A stretch of 38,530 bases of DNA. Origin: a virus. Numbering within the stretch: the stretch's first letter is position 1; each line of letters starts with the position of its first letter. Location of the stretch: positions 1 to 38,530 of the IMG/VR virus record IMGVR_UViG_3300028193_000173. One strand, 5' to 3'. Shown in pieces: positions 29,985 to 37,761 of this stretch. A program made the translations under genes and the position numbers. Below the pieces are notes generated by a model. That model was not told where the DNA came from. It saw only the letters and a list, made by a program, of their open reading frames with translations, and searched no databases.

Positions 29985-30158
29985 ATGTTGTGGGTGAAGA
30001 TCGTTAATGACGGTACTGGTACTGAGCTGGAAGGCAACTATGATGTGCAGGTTGGCATCAATCATTACGTGCTGTATGAGGGCAGGATAGAGGGGCTCAG
30101 TGGATGGAAAAGGTTACTGCTTCGTATGTGGTGTGAGCTGTTTGTTGATGGCGAATAG
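29985..30158 (+). CDS. small hypothetical protein
   Basis: Fifty-seven residues from ATG 29985, shortly after the tRNA. The pattern alternates strands (LWVKIVNDGTG, NYDVQVGINHYVLYEGRIEG) and ends in a short helix. It looks like a small beta-sheet protein. No family is recognised and there is no clear ribosome-binding sequence. Confidence 0.45.
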   Translation: MLWVKIVNDGTGTELEGNYDVQVGINHYVLYEGRIEGLSGWKRLLLRMWCELFVDGE

Positions 30159-30166
30159 GAAGTAAT

Positions 30167-30198
30167 GTACAAATTTGTGTACCTTTGTTTTTGTACAT
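30167..30198 (+). promoter_or_regulatory. TGTACAA-type operator before the DNA methyltransferase
   Basis: GTACAAATTTGTGTAC (30167-30182) is an imperfect inverted repeat (12 of 16 positions symmetric), and TTGTACAT follows at 30191-30198. Both share the TTGTAC core with the sites around 28830-28890. The leader also holds TCATTTCCGCTTT (30198-30210), repeated before the scaffold gene. A common viral regulator acting on both promoters is likely. Confidence 0.5.
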
Positions 30199-30235
30199 CA
30201 TTTCCGCTTTATGTGTGGATGGAAGGTAAAGAATA

Positions 30236-31813
30236 ATGATACAAGAATTAACGATATTGAACGGGCATGTGTTATCGGCGCTCGCTACTATCCCGAACGA
30301 TACGGTTGATCTTATCGTGACTTCGCCACCGTACTGGGGCTTACGCGATTATGGCGAAGAAACCGTGACCGTATGGGATGGCGATCCTGAGTGCGAGCAC
30401 GAATGGAGTGATGACATATTTAAAAAACAATCTGGTGGCACAACAAAAGTAATCGTGACACAAAATACCGATGCAAGAATCCATTATGATGTTAAATCTA
30501 ACTTCTGCTCCAAATGCGGCGCGTGGCGCGGTCAGCTTGGCTTAGGACCTTCACTGGAACTCTACATCAAACACCTGCTACAGATAACCGCAGAACTGAA
30601 GCGCGTGCTGAAACCAACGGGTGTGCTGTTCTGGAATCATGGCGATAGTTACGGTGGCAGTTGGCAGAATTATGGGAATACCGAATATTTCAAACGCGGT
30701 GATTCTGTAAAATCTTATCCCGTTACGATGAGCGCAACGGCCAAGGGCATGTGCCTTCAGAACTACCGCTTGGTGCTGCGAATGGTGGACGAGCAGGGTT
30801 GGATACTACGGAACGCGGTAATCTGGAACAAAACCAACCACATGCCGAGTTCGGTGAAGGACAGATTCACGAACGGGTACGAGCCGATCTTCATGCTCAC
30901 GAAGAGCAACAAAACCGCTTACTACTGGAACGAAAAGACGGGCTTGATGGCAGATAGACCACCTGTAGAGCGTATAGAAGGCAGAGATTGGGAATGGCGC
31001 AGGAAGAAAGTGCCAGTTTCTGAAAGCGGTGCTAACATTGGGGATTTCAATAAAGAGCCATACAAGAATAACAACCCACATCTTTTACGCCTTGATACCG
31101 AAGAGGGCGAGTTGTTCAAATACTCGTTCTGGAACTCGTTTGACTATTGGTTCGATCTGGATGCGGTGCGTGAACCGCACAAGCGAGTTTGGGATGAAAC
31201 TAACGACGGGACTTTCGGTGCACGAACTGTAAAGGGGGGAAAGGATGTGGTACTTGGAGGGACATACAATCACAAAGGCGAATACCCACTCCCTAACCCA
31301 TCAGGCAAGAATCCTAGCGATGTCTGGACAATGAACACACAGCCGTTCCCCGATGCGCACTTCGCGGTCTTCCCGGAAGAGCTGCCGGAACGCTGCATCA
31401 AGTGTGGCTGCCCGCGTGAAATCTGTACGCAGTGCGGAAAGGCACGGGTACGGATAACTGAACGAGATTCGCCTGATGAACACATAAGGAGACTAGATCA
31501 AGATAGGAAGATAAGAGGGGCTGGATTTGAATATGTCGAAGGTCTGGGCGGGCAACGTCATCAGGACTGGTTAAATTCCCATCCACAACAGACAATCGGC
31601 TGGACGACCTGCTCATGTGCGAACCCCGAATATCGCCCTGGTATCGTGCTCGATCCGTTCTTAGGCAGTGGCACGACCATGAAGGTTGCACGCAGGCTCG
31701 GCATGTCCTGTATCGGGATCGAGATCAGTCCGAAATACGTGTCGATGGCGAAACGCGAAGTTGGCTGGAACGAGGGGCTGTTTGGAATTGAGTTCCGTGA
31801 ATTTCTGCTTTAA
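30236..31813 (+). CDS. DNA methyltransferase (N4-cytosine/N6-adenine)
   Basis: A 525-residue methyltransferase of the beta-class order. The catalytic TSPPYWGLRDYG is near residue 30, and the SAM-binding DPFLGSGTTMKVARRLG is near the C-terminus, followed by CIGIEISPKY. TSPPY is more frequent in N4-cytosine enzymes, but N6-adenine cannot be excluded. Two Cys-rich inserts (FCSKCGAW; RCIKCGCPREICTQCGK) are likely zinc knuckles. No restriction enzyme lies beside it, so it is probably an orphan enzyme protecting viral DNA from host restriction or marking it for packaging. Confidence 0.9.
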   Translation: MIQELTILNGHVLSALATIPNDTVDLIVTSPPYWGLRDYGEETVTVWDGDPECEHEWSDDIFKKQSGGTTKVIVTQNTDARIHYDVKSNFCSKCGAWRGQLGLGPSLELYIKHLLQITAELKRVLKPTGVLFWNHGDSYGGSWQNYGNTEYFKRGDSVKSYPVTMSATAKGMCLQNYRLVLRMVDEQGWILRNAVIWNKTNHMPSSVKDRFTNGYEPIFMLTKSNKTAYYWNEKTGLMADRPPVERIEGRDWEWRRKKVPVSESGANIGDFNKEPYKNNNPHLLRLDTEEGELFKYSFWNSFDYWFDLDAVREPHKRVWDETNDGTFGARTVKGGKDVVLGGTYNHKGEYPLPNPSGKNPSDVWTMNTQPFPDAHFAVFPEELPERCIKCGCPREICTQCGKARVRITERDSPDEHIRRLDQDRKIRGAGFEYVEGLGGQRHQDWLNSHPQQTIGWTTCSCANPEYRPGIVLDPFLGSGTTMKVARRLGMSCIGIEISPKYVSMAKREVGWNEGLFGIEFREFLL

Positions 31814-31816
31814 GGC

Positions 31817-31954
31817 ATGGCGGTGTGTGTTGTCTATGGGAGAATGCAGAAGGGATTTGGGAAGGGTGAAAAACGCAGCAACGAGCAGGGGTTAATACAT
31901 GCGTTAGATGTGTTACTAGCTGGTTGTGTGGAGGTCGGGAATGAACGAGAATGA
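31817..31954 (+). CDS. small hypothetical protein
   Basis: Forty-five residues starting four bases after the methyltransferase stop. Basic in the middle (GFGKGEKRSNEQG) and hydrophobic near the end (LDVLLAGC). It overlaps the next gene by 14 bases. Weak evidence beyond close spacing. Confidence 0.35.
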   Translation: MAVCVVYGRMQKGFGKGEKRSNEQGLIHALDVLLAGCVEVGNERE

Positions 31955-32264
31955 GAGCAAGGATTTACCGGTTCTGAAAGACATTATGGAAATGCATCTG
32001 CTGGATATGGGATCCGGTCTGAAGGCGTACCACCCCGTAGAATTACAGATATTCATTGAGGTGAAAAACGCAGCGATTGCGTGGGTGCGTGCAATACGTT
32101 TAGCAGAGGAAAACTGTTTCGGTGATTACGGAGCAGAAGTTGATGAGCTCCATGTGTCATGTGAGTACGATGCAGATTGCGATTACATAGAGCAGTGGAT
32201 CATGCGCTTTTTCGGGCTTGCGGAGGAGGATGTAGCTGTAGCTGAGATGGGGTTCGTGGAGTGA
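31941..32264 (+). CDS. acidic hypothetical protein
   Basis: One hundred and seven residues from ATG 31941. Very acidic, with a helix (AAIAWVRAIRLAEEN) and DELHVSCEYDADCDYIEQW. DNA-mimic proteins and anti-defence inhibitors are often small and acidic like this, but no similarity is recognised. It follows a DNA methyltransferase, a place where counter-defence genes are common. Function open. Confidence 0.55.
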   Translation: MNENESKDLPVLKDIMEMHLLDMGSGLKAYHPVELQIFIEVKNAAIAWVRAIRLAEENCFGDYGAEVDELHVSCEYDADCDYIEQWIMRFFGLAEEDVAVAEMGFVE

Positions 32265-32380
32265 GTAATACTTTCATGTGGTTTTGGTGTCTGAGAACCG
32301 CCAATCGTAACACTCTAATGCGATACGTATGCAACTACAACCAGTGTTCAGAAACATAACACTTCGTAATACTTTTATGT
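32265..32380 (+). promoter_or_regulatory. promoter region with a repeated 15-mer
   Basis: GTAATACTTTCATGT (32265-32279) and GTAATACTTTTATGT (32366-32380) are the same 15 bases with one change, 101 bases apart in the 142-nt gap. The second lies 26 bases before the ATG at 32407, the place of a TATA box in archaea with short leaders. The region between holds no gene. Probably a duplicated promoter core. Confidence 0.45.
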
Positions 32381-32406
32381 ACTTTCTGGGTTTTTGGAGT
32401 AGATAG

Positions 32407-32643
32407 ATGGGAGAGTATGACTGCGACTCGTATAAGGATCCAGAACTCTGCGCTGTTGGCGCTCGGTTATGGTGTATCGCAACTACGACACCATTTGAGA
32501 GCGAGAAATATAAGGATTACGTGAAGCACATTATAGCGTGTGACGAATGCGTCCAAGGACTGGGCCTTGATGTGGAGTTGATACGCGAGAATCTCGATTT
32601 GATAATGTCTGCTATCGACAGTAGCGAGGTGAGAACATTGTGA
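32407..32643 (+). CDS. small Cys-containing protein
   Basis: Seventy-eight residues. Five cysteines are spread over it, including HIIACDECVQG, preceded by KYKDYVKH. The order H-x4-C-x2-C resembles the anti-sigma zinc motif (H-x3-C-x2-C), but the spacing is off. The C-terminus is helical (LIRENLDLIMSAI). Its stop overlaps the next start. Possibly a regulator; not recognised. Confidence 0.5.
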   Translation: MGEYDCDSYKDPELCAVGARLWCIATTTPFESEKYKDYVKHIIACDECVQGLGLDVELIRENLDLIMSAIDSSEVRTL

Positions 32644-32792
32644 ACACCGATCAGAAGATAACCCATGTACTGAAGCGGGTGGATCGCAAGTATAACCCGG
32701 ATGCGGAATACCGGTTCACGATAGACGAGCTTGTTACGGTGCTTGAAGAGATGTTCGATACGGGCGAGTTGGATGTGGTACCAGTCAAATGA
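32640..32792 (+). CDS. small hypothetical protein
   Basis: Fifty residues from GTG 32640, overlapping both neighbours by ATGA/GTGA. Helix (QKITHVLKRVDRKY), then a possible helical hairpin (TIDELVTVLEEMFDTGEL). Acidic. The coupling to both neighbours supports translation. Unknown. Confidence 0.5.
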   Translation: MNTDQKITHVLKRVDRKYNPDAEYRFTIDELVTVLEEMFDTGELDVVPVK

Positions 32793-32983
32793 ATTTCCAG
32801 CATTTGAAGTCGTTGTGGCTACTACATTTCAGTAATGAGGATAGGCTGATCAGAGAGACGCTCGGTATGGGTCTCACTGAAGCTCAGGCGGACGAACTGA
32901 TCGCAGCGATAGAGCGGCATCCACATGCACAGCTAGGTGAACGGGTTGAAGAGTGTCTGCACGTCCTGAAACGGTTCCAGTAG
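32789..32983 (+). CDS. small hypothetical protein
   Basis: Sixty-four residues, mainly helical (FQHLKSLWLLHF; EAQADELIAAIERH), last of a three-gene run. The following 106-nt gap separates this early-type run from the capsid genes and contains T-rich stretches (CTTTTGTTTG) that could terminate transcription. No family. Confidence 0.5.
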   Translation: MNFQHLKSLWLLHFSNEDRLIRETLGMGLTEAQADELIAAIERHPHAQLGERVEECLHVLKRFQ

Positions 32984-33064
32984 CTTTTGTTTGTGGTTGT
33001 TGGTTTGATGCTCTGTAGGTGAATTAAAGCTATAGGGCGCTGCATATTGCGCTTGATCTCGATT

Positions 33065-33077
33065 TCATTTCCGCTTT
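33065..33077 (+). promoter_or_regulatory. conserved leader motif of late genes
   Basis: TCATTTCCGCTTT occurs here and identically at 30198-30210 before the methyltransferase. Variants occur at 34069-34080 (CATTTCCATTTC, before the decoration-like gene) and 34611-34626 (GATCTCCATTTTTCGG, before the major capsid gene). Each is in the short gap just upstream of a gene. It may be a late promoter element or an RNA-processing site. The common core is TTTCC followed by two bases and TTTC. Confidence 0.4.
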
Positions 33078-33089
33078 CTTAGGTGTGAG

Positions 33090-34064
33090 GTGAGAGAGGA
33101 GTTGGATACTGAAGTTAAATATAACAAGGCGCAGGAAGATACCGCGTGGGGGTTCGCAGCAAAGGACTATACGCAGCAACAGCTGGAGATGGCGTGTGCG
33201 TGGGTCGATACTACGAAGCCGGCAGGCGACCGCACAAAGTCAGATGCCAAGCTGCCGCATCACTTACCAGGCGACGGTAAGATGCATGGCGGCACGTTGG
33301 TTTGGCACGGGGTATCAGCTGCAATGGCTGCGTTACTCGGTGCGAGAGGCGGTACGGCAATCCCAAGTGGTGACAGACAAAAGGTGTATAACCATCTGCG
33401 TACACACTACGCGGAGTTCGGTAAGAACCCACCCGACCTGAAAAGCACGGGAGGTGTAGAAAAGGATATGGGAGATGAAGTACAAGACGAGCCAGCCGAA
33501 GTTGTGGAGACGGAGCCGGTCGTAGAGGAGCCGGTGCCAGCTGAGGTAGTTGAGAAGGCGGATGGATCCGAAGAGGCAGTCGGTTCCGAGCTGGACGAAG
33601 CGGTAAAGGCACTAACCGATCTGCCGGAACTGGACATCGATCTGAAAGCGATCAGCAAAGAGGAGAAGGACGAGATCGTTACTATCGTTAAAGCGTACCT
33701 CGCGGAATTCACCAAGAAGATACTCGCGGGCGATTACAAAGTGATGGGTGCGAAGCCCGAGTTGACAGAGGAAACGGTCAAGAGCTGGATTAACGATATG
33801 AAGACGGCGGTACTCGAAGAGGCGTCGGTATTGATAACGAAGTTGGAACTGGACAAGACGAAAAGCGCAGTCGAGGATGTGCGGAAATCAGTTGGCGAAC
33901 TGGATACGAAGATTGAGTCGAGTGTTGTGCCGATCGATGAGCGGTTGAAGAAGTTGGAGTCTATTCCAGTTGCACTCACTAAGAAGCACATGAAGAAGCC
34001 GGTGGATACTAATGAGACGGACTATGTACACCGGCGGGGCGAGACATACGTCGATCCGTTCTGA
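33090..34064 (+). CDS. scaffold-like protein
   Basis: A 324-residue protein from GTG 33090. Residues about 40-115 form a small domain often found in phage head proteins (KLPHHLPGDGKMHGG, later IPSGDRQKVYNHLRTHY). Residues about 125-180 are an acidic, Pro/Val/Glu-rich linker. Residues about 180-300 are long coiled-coil helices (LELDKTKSAVEDVRKSVGEL), then a short basic tail. An acidic linker plus coiled coil directly before the capsid genes is the build of a scaffold. The tail (KKHMKKPVD) may bind the capsid protein. Confidence 0.7.
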   Translation: MREELDTEVKYNKAQEDTAWGFAAKDYTQQQLEMACAWVDTTKPAGDRTKSDAKLPHHLPGDGKMHGGTLVWHGVSAAMAALLGARGGTAIPSGDRQKVYNHLRTHYAEFGKNPPDLKSTGGVEKDMGDEVQDEPAEVVETEPVVEEPVPAEVVEKADGSEEAVGSELDEAVKALTDLPELDIDLKAISKEEKDEIVTIVKAYLAEFTKKILAGDYKVMGAKPELTEETVKSWINDMKTAVLEEASVLITKLELDKTKSAVEDVRKSVGELDTKIESSVVPIDERLKKLESIPVALTKKHMKKPVDTNETDYVHRRGETYVDPF

Positions 34065-34110
34065 ACGGCATTTCCATTTCTGGGTTTGAGTAGGTGGAGG
34101 TAGAGTAAGT

Positions 34111-34596
34111 ATGGCGGACTATGTAGATGGCTTCACGGCACTGGAAAGGGTACTTGTTCATGGCGTCAACACCATGTCGTTCTATGCTAATTGCTCTGTT
34201 CATGGCGGACAGGCAGTTGGTCTGTACGGCTCGGGTACTACGCTATATGTCACACCGGTACTGGGCACAGACAACCCACCGATTGGCGTTGCGATCTTCG
34301 GCAACAAATCGGGCGGGTTGGTTACGGTCGCGAGTACTGGCACGATCTGCTACTGCAGAGCATTGACCAACGTTTCAGCAGGTGATATGGTCGGTCCCTC
34401 GAATACGAGCGGCGGGTTCATTGCAGCTAAAGCGCCTGGCGGTAATACATCGTACAGTCAGAACAGTTCAGTCAATCTTCGCATAACGGAACATCACGTG
34501 CTGGGCTATGTACTGGAGAATATCGCAGCGCTTGGTGTCGGCAGGGTATATGTCAACCCGATGCTGGTTTCCGTATCGAACCTGTCAACGAACTAA
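34111..34596 (+). CDS. capsid decoration-like protein
   Basis: A 161-residue glycine- and beta-rich protein between the scaffold-like gene and the major capsid gene, where decoration/head-stabilising proteins are usually found. VGLYGSGTTLYVTPV, IGVAIFGNKSGGLVTVAS and LGYVLENIAALGVGRVYV resemble DUF2190-type decoration proteins, which trimerise on HK97 shells. A GTGGAGG ribosome-binding sequence precedes the ATG. The family match is moderate. Confidence 0.65.
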   Translation: MADYVDGFTALERVLVHGVNTMSFYANCSVHGGQAVGLYGSGTTLYVTPVLGTDNPPIGVAIFGNKSGGLVTVASTGTICYCRALTNVSAGDMVGPSNTSGGFIAAKAPGGNTSYSQNSSVNLRITEHHVLGYVLENIAALGVGRVYVNPMLVSVSNLSTN

Positions 34597-34646
34597 CTGA
34601 ATTTGGCATTGATCTCCATTTTTCGGTTGAATAGGAGGTAAATTGA

Positions 34647-35624
34647 ATGTCTCAACTTGCGAGAATGTTGGATTACATTCGTACCAGTGACGGGCAGGAA
34701 CGCGAGCGTAAGCTCAGTAAGATAGCGCATGTCGTTGAGGTACGTGTTGGCGCAGGTGAAGCGGACAGGGTACGTAAACTGCTTATGGGTGAGGGTTCGG
34801 ACAGCACCACGCTGATCCAGGAAGAAGTGCATAAGACGATCTTGGAGGGTGCGGAACCCGCTCAGTGTATGCGTAACGTACTGCCGAAAATCACTTGCAA
34901 GACCAGCTCGTTACGGTACGTTACAGGCGGTACAGCTGGTTATGCAGATGAAGTGAGCGAGGGCGCGGAGATACCGATCCATAACACGAGCTTCTCGAAG
35001 ACCGACTTCGTCATCAAGAAGATCGGTGTGCGACCGGTGATCACACGCGAACTAGTAGAGGACGGGCTGTTTGATGCGGTCGAGCACGAACTGCGCAAAT
35101 CAGGTGTGCGGATGGAGAACAAGTTGAACCGTGACGCACTCGCGGCAGTTATCGGTACGAGCGCGCAGAACCAGAACGCGTCTACAGACGACCTCGCGCA
35201 TGTGACTGATCTCACAGACGCACGTGCGAAAATATGCTCAGCGAACTTCCATCCGGATAAGTTCGTGATGCATCCCGAGTACGAGGGTTCGCTCCTGAAG
35301 GATACCAACCTGGTCTATGCGAACTACGCAGGCGGCTCTGAAGCTTTGCGCAAAGGCACAGTCGGTACTACACTCGTCGGTTTGAAACCCTACGTGTGCG
35401 GTGTTACCACGGCGAACGGTTCATGGGACTTCAGCGGTACTGCGGGTGATGTCGGTGCGGTAGTCTTGGACTCGCTGAATGCGGGTGCGATTGCGATCCG
35501 GCAGGACATCAAAGTAGAAGAGTACGATGATGTCATTCACGATCTGGTCGGTATGGCGATCACTATGCGGTACGATGTCAAAGCGTTGGAGAATTACGCA
35601 GCCTGCAAGATCAGCTGCCAGTAG
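34647..35624 (+). CDS. major capsid protein (HK97 fold)
   Basis: A 325-residue protein with strong GGAGG before the ATG, as expected for the most abundant product. An N-terminal helical region (1-60) is followed by YADEVSEGAEIPIHNTSFSK, KKIGVRPVITRELVEDGLF (E-loop and spine helix), then FVMHPEYEGSLLKDT and VGLKPYVCGVTTANG in the P and A domains. These are hallmarks of HK97-type capsid proteins. The N-terminus (about 90 residues) could be the part removed by a prohead protease. It is the anchor for the second head module. Confidence 0.88.
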   Translation: MSQLARMLDYIRTSDGQERERKLSKIAHVVEVRVGAGEADRVRKLLMGEGSDSTTLIQEEVHKTILEGAEPAQCMRNVLPKITCKTSSLRYVTGGTAGYADEVSEGAEIPIHNTSFSKTDFVIKKIGVRPVITRELVEDGLFDAVEHELRKSGVRMENKLNRDALAAVIGTSAQNQNASTDDLAHVTDLTDARAKICSANFHPDKFVMHPEYEGSLLKDTNLVYANYAGGSEALRKGTVGTTLVGLKPYVCGVTTANGSWDFSGTAGDVGAVVLDSLNAGAIAIRQDIKVEEYDDVIHDLVGMAITMRYDVKALENYAACKISCQ

Positions 35625-35693
35625 TCGTGCGGCGATGTTTATTTTGTCTTTCGGTATTGGTTTGGTTAGGGAACGGGGTGGGAACAGATTATT

Positions 35694-35918
35694 ATGTTAG
35701 ACCATAGAAGTGAGGACGGGCGGTTGCTCTGGCGTGAGACTGAACGGATCAGGAACCGGGGCATTGAGGACAGGCATGCAGTGACGGAGTCCGAACGCGA
35801 CTTCGCGGGGCTCGAATTCCCGCAGGGTTGGGGTAAGGACCGGGCAAGTACCTACGAGATAGATACGCGTCAGGGCAGGAAATTCGATATAAGGACTCGT
35901 CCGGAAGTTGGTGATTGA
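35694..35918 (+). CDS. small hypothetical protein after the capsid gene
   Basis: Seventy-four residues, highly charged (RSEDGRLLWRETERIRNRG). Location right after the capsid gene suggests a head-completion or connector role, but it is shorter than typical adaptor proteins. The N-terminal ATG has no strong ribosome-binding sequence. Unknown. Confidence 0.5.
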   Translation: MLDHRSEDGRLLWRETERIRNRGIEDRHAVTESERDFAGLEFPQGWGKDRASTYEIDTRQGRKFDIRTRPEVGD

Positions 35919-35941
35919 ATTGATGGTAATGGGGGGAACAC

Positions 35942-36733
35942 ATGGCGACAGGTGAGGTCGATTTACAATCGCAACGGCGTGTGGAGAACGTATCAACTGC
36001 AACAGCGCTACCTGGCTATGGTGTGTGGCAATCCGATATTTTTAAGCTCCAACGCGGTCAGAGCAGGATGAAAGGTTATGCGGTAAGCGATGTCAATGGC
36101 GTGTTGGTGGTGCAGCGTGACAACAAATCGTGGGAGCCCAATCTTGAGATGCGATATGATGTGAACGTGAAGCCGCAAGTGCCAGACCGTGTATTTTTTT
36201 ACAATACATCAAGTGCGGCGTACACGGATGAAACATTAGATGCTGGCGGTTTCGGTACGAACGATGTGTACCTCCCGCCGCAGGAGCCAGTCGCAGGTGA
36301 TATTTTATATATCGGGTCGTACATGCGTATCGCGAAGTTGAAGGTGGATGTGGGTACCGCAGGTGAGAATATCAGCGAGAACGTGCAGTCGGTCGAGTGC
36401 TATAACGGTTCGTGGTCGCCTGTGAGCGGGCTGACCGATAACACGTCGCTATTTGCGAACCTGGGCGAGAATTATGTCACGTTCACGTTCCCGGTCGACC
36501 AGGCGCAGGTCGCCGTAAATGGCAGTTACACGATGTACTGGCTGCGGATACGTAACACGTCATGCTCGATGATTGGTACGAAACCGCTAGCGAACCAGAT
36601 ATGGATATATTCGTTGGCGGCTGCGGTGTTCGATCTGCCAGGCTATACATATAACCGGCTAGTATACACGAACACGTCGGCGGATGCGCAGAGTTATTTC
36701 CGAGCGGTATCATTTGCGGAGGTGATGAGTTAG
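35942..36733 (+). CDS. virion structural protein 1
   Basis: A 263-residue beta-rich protein with a GGGGGG stretch as ribosome-binding sequence. RMKGYAVSDVNGVLVVQRDN at residue 40 onwards is a strand pair typical of virion surface or tail proteins, and a central Gly/Asn-rich region and a C-terminal beta region (YTNTSADAQSYFRAV) follow. No enzyme motif. It probably sits on the capsid or tail; no specific family is recognised. Confidence 0.6.
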   Translation: MATGEVDLQSQRRVENVSTATALPGYGVWQSDIFKLQRGQSRMKGYAVSDVNGVLVVQRDNKSWEPNLEMRYDVNVKPQVPDRVFFYNTSSAAYTDETLDAGGFGTNDVYLPPQEPVAGDILYIGSYMRIAKLKVDVGTAGENISENVQSVECYNGSWSPVSGLTDNTSLFANLGENYVTFTFPVDQAQVAVNGSYTMYWLRIRNTSCSMIGTKPLANQIWIYSLAAAVFDLPGYTYNRLVYTNTSADAQSYFRAVSFAEVMS

Positions 36734-37750
36734 ATGACCATTAGCGTAACGAGAGTAACTGACACATTAACACTCGTGAAAGCGATCTTAACGACCGCGA
36801 CAGGGTCAGCATCGGAAACGACCACGGAATCGGTTGATGGCGCGATCAAACGCGTCGTGACCGTACCACAAGGCGGGGTGGCGCCGGACGCGAACTGGGA
36901 CGTAACGATAACGGACAAGCACGGTGTCGATTTATTAGGCGGCGAAGGCGCGAACCGCGATACTGGCGGCACAGGTGCGACGGAAGATATTATTGTAAGC
37001 GATCCGCGAGTAGTAGTGGGTCGGTTGACGTTTGCAATCGCAAACGGCGGCAACAGCAAGAAGGCCACGGTTTTTGCGTATATCGAGAAGACCGTGGCGG
37101 CCTCTTCTTCTGGCTCGAAGATTGCAGCGATACTGGTGAACACATCATCGATTTGCGCGTATACCGATACCGTTGAAAACAACCAGTCGACGGTGATCAC
37201 AAACACGAGCAGCTTGCTTGCGAACCTTGCAGTGGTGGCAGGCGACATCGATTTGGCATTAACGAATTCGAGTACGCTAGTCGGATTAAATGCGCGAGAG
37301 CGGTACTGCATTACGAAATTCTCGTTACCCGATAATCTTGTGCAGATAACGAACGCATCCGCGTTAGGCACGTCGGTGACTTTGCCCCGAGTTGATTTAG
37401 CGGAACTGCCTTCGGGCGCAACGATAACAGACGCATTTGCGTTATTCAAGTTCCGAGTTGTGGGTGACAGTTCAGGCAGTGTCAATAAGCTGAGCGGTGC
37501 GCAATCGATCCAGGTAAAGGAGCACGATGCGGGCTCGTACACCAATGCGATAACATTCGAAGATGATGAGTTTCGGGTGAACGCATCAGGCGAAGCGCCG
37601 GGCGATTGCGTCGTGGGCTCGTTGGATATCGCATCGCAAGTGGCCAAGAACGCTTCCTACGATTTCCAGTGGACTGCGGGCTTGAGCGATGGCGCGACCC
37701 TTGATTTCCGTACAGTACAGTCCGGTCTTTGTGTATGGTATTCCGTCTAA
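36734..37750 (+). CDS. virion structural protein 2
   Basis: A 338-residue Ser/Thr/Val/Ala-rich beta protein starting at the base after the previous stop. TLPRVDLAELPSGATITDAF and RVVGDSSGSVNKLSG are typical of tail or capsid beta-sandwich repeats. The codon use is more GC-rich than that of upstream genes. The opposite strand also has a 305-codon open frame, explained by this composition. Likely a fibre or baseplate-like protein; family unknown. Confidence 0.6.
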   Translation: MTISVTRVTDTLTLVKAILTTATGSASETTTESVDGAIKRVVTVPQGGVAPDANWDVTITDKHGVDLLGGEGANRDTGGTGATEDIIVSDPRVVVGRLTFAIANGGNSKKATVFAYIEKTVAASSSGSKIAAILVNTSSICAYTDTVENNQSTVITNTSSLLANLAVVAGDIDLALTNSSTLVGLNARERYCITKFSLPDNLVQITNASALGTSVTLPRVDLAELPSGATITDAFALFKFRVVGDSSGSVNKLSGAQSIQVKEHDAGSYTNAITFEDDEFRVNASGEAPGDCVVGSLDIASQVAKNASYDFQWTAGLSDGATLDFRTVQSGLCVWYSV

Positions 37751-37761
37751 GGTGTAGGTAA

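Noticed and set aside
36730-37647. Long minus-strand gene of 305 codons
   Set aside because: It lies wholly opposite a + strand structural gene that fits the operon. Its product is Ser/Thr/Ala-rich without motifs, as expected from the base composition of the other strand.
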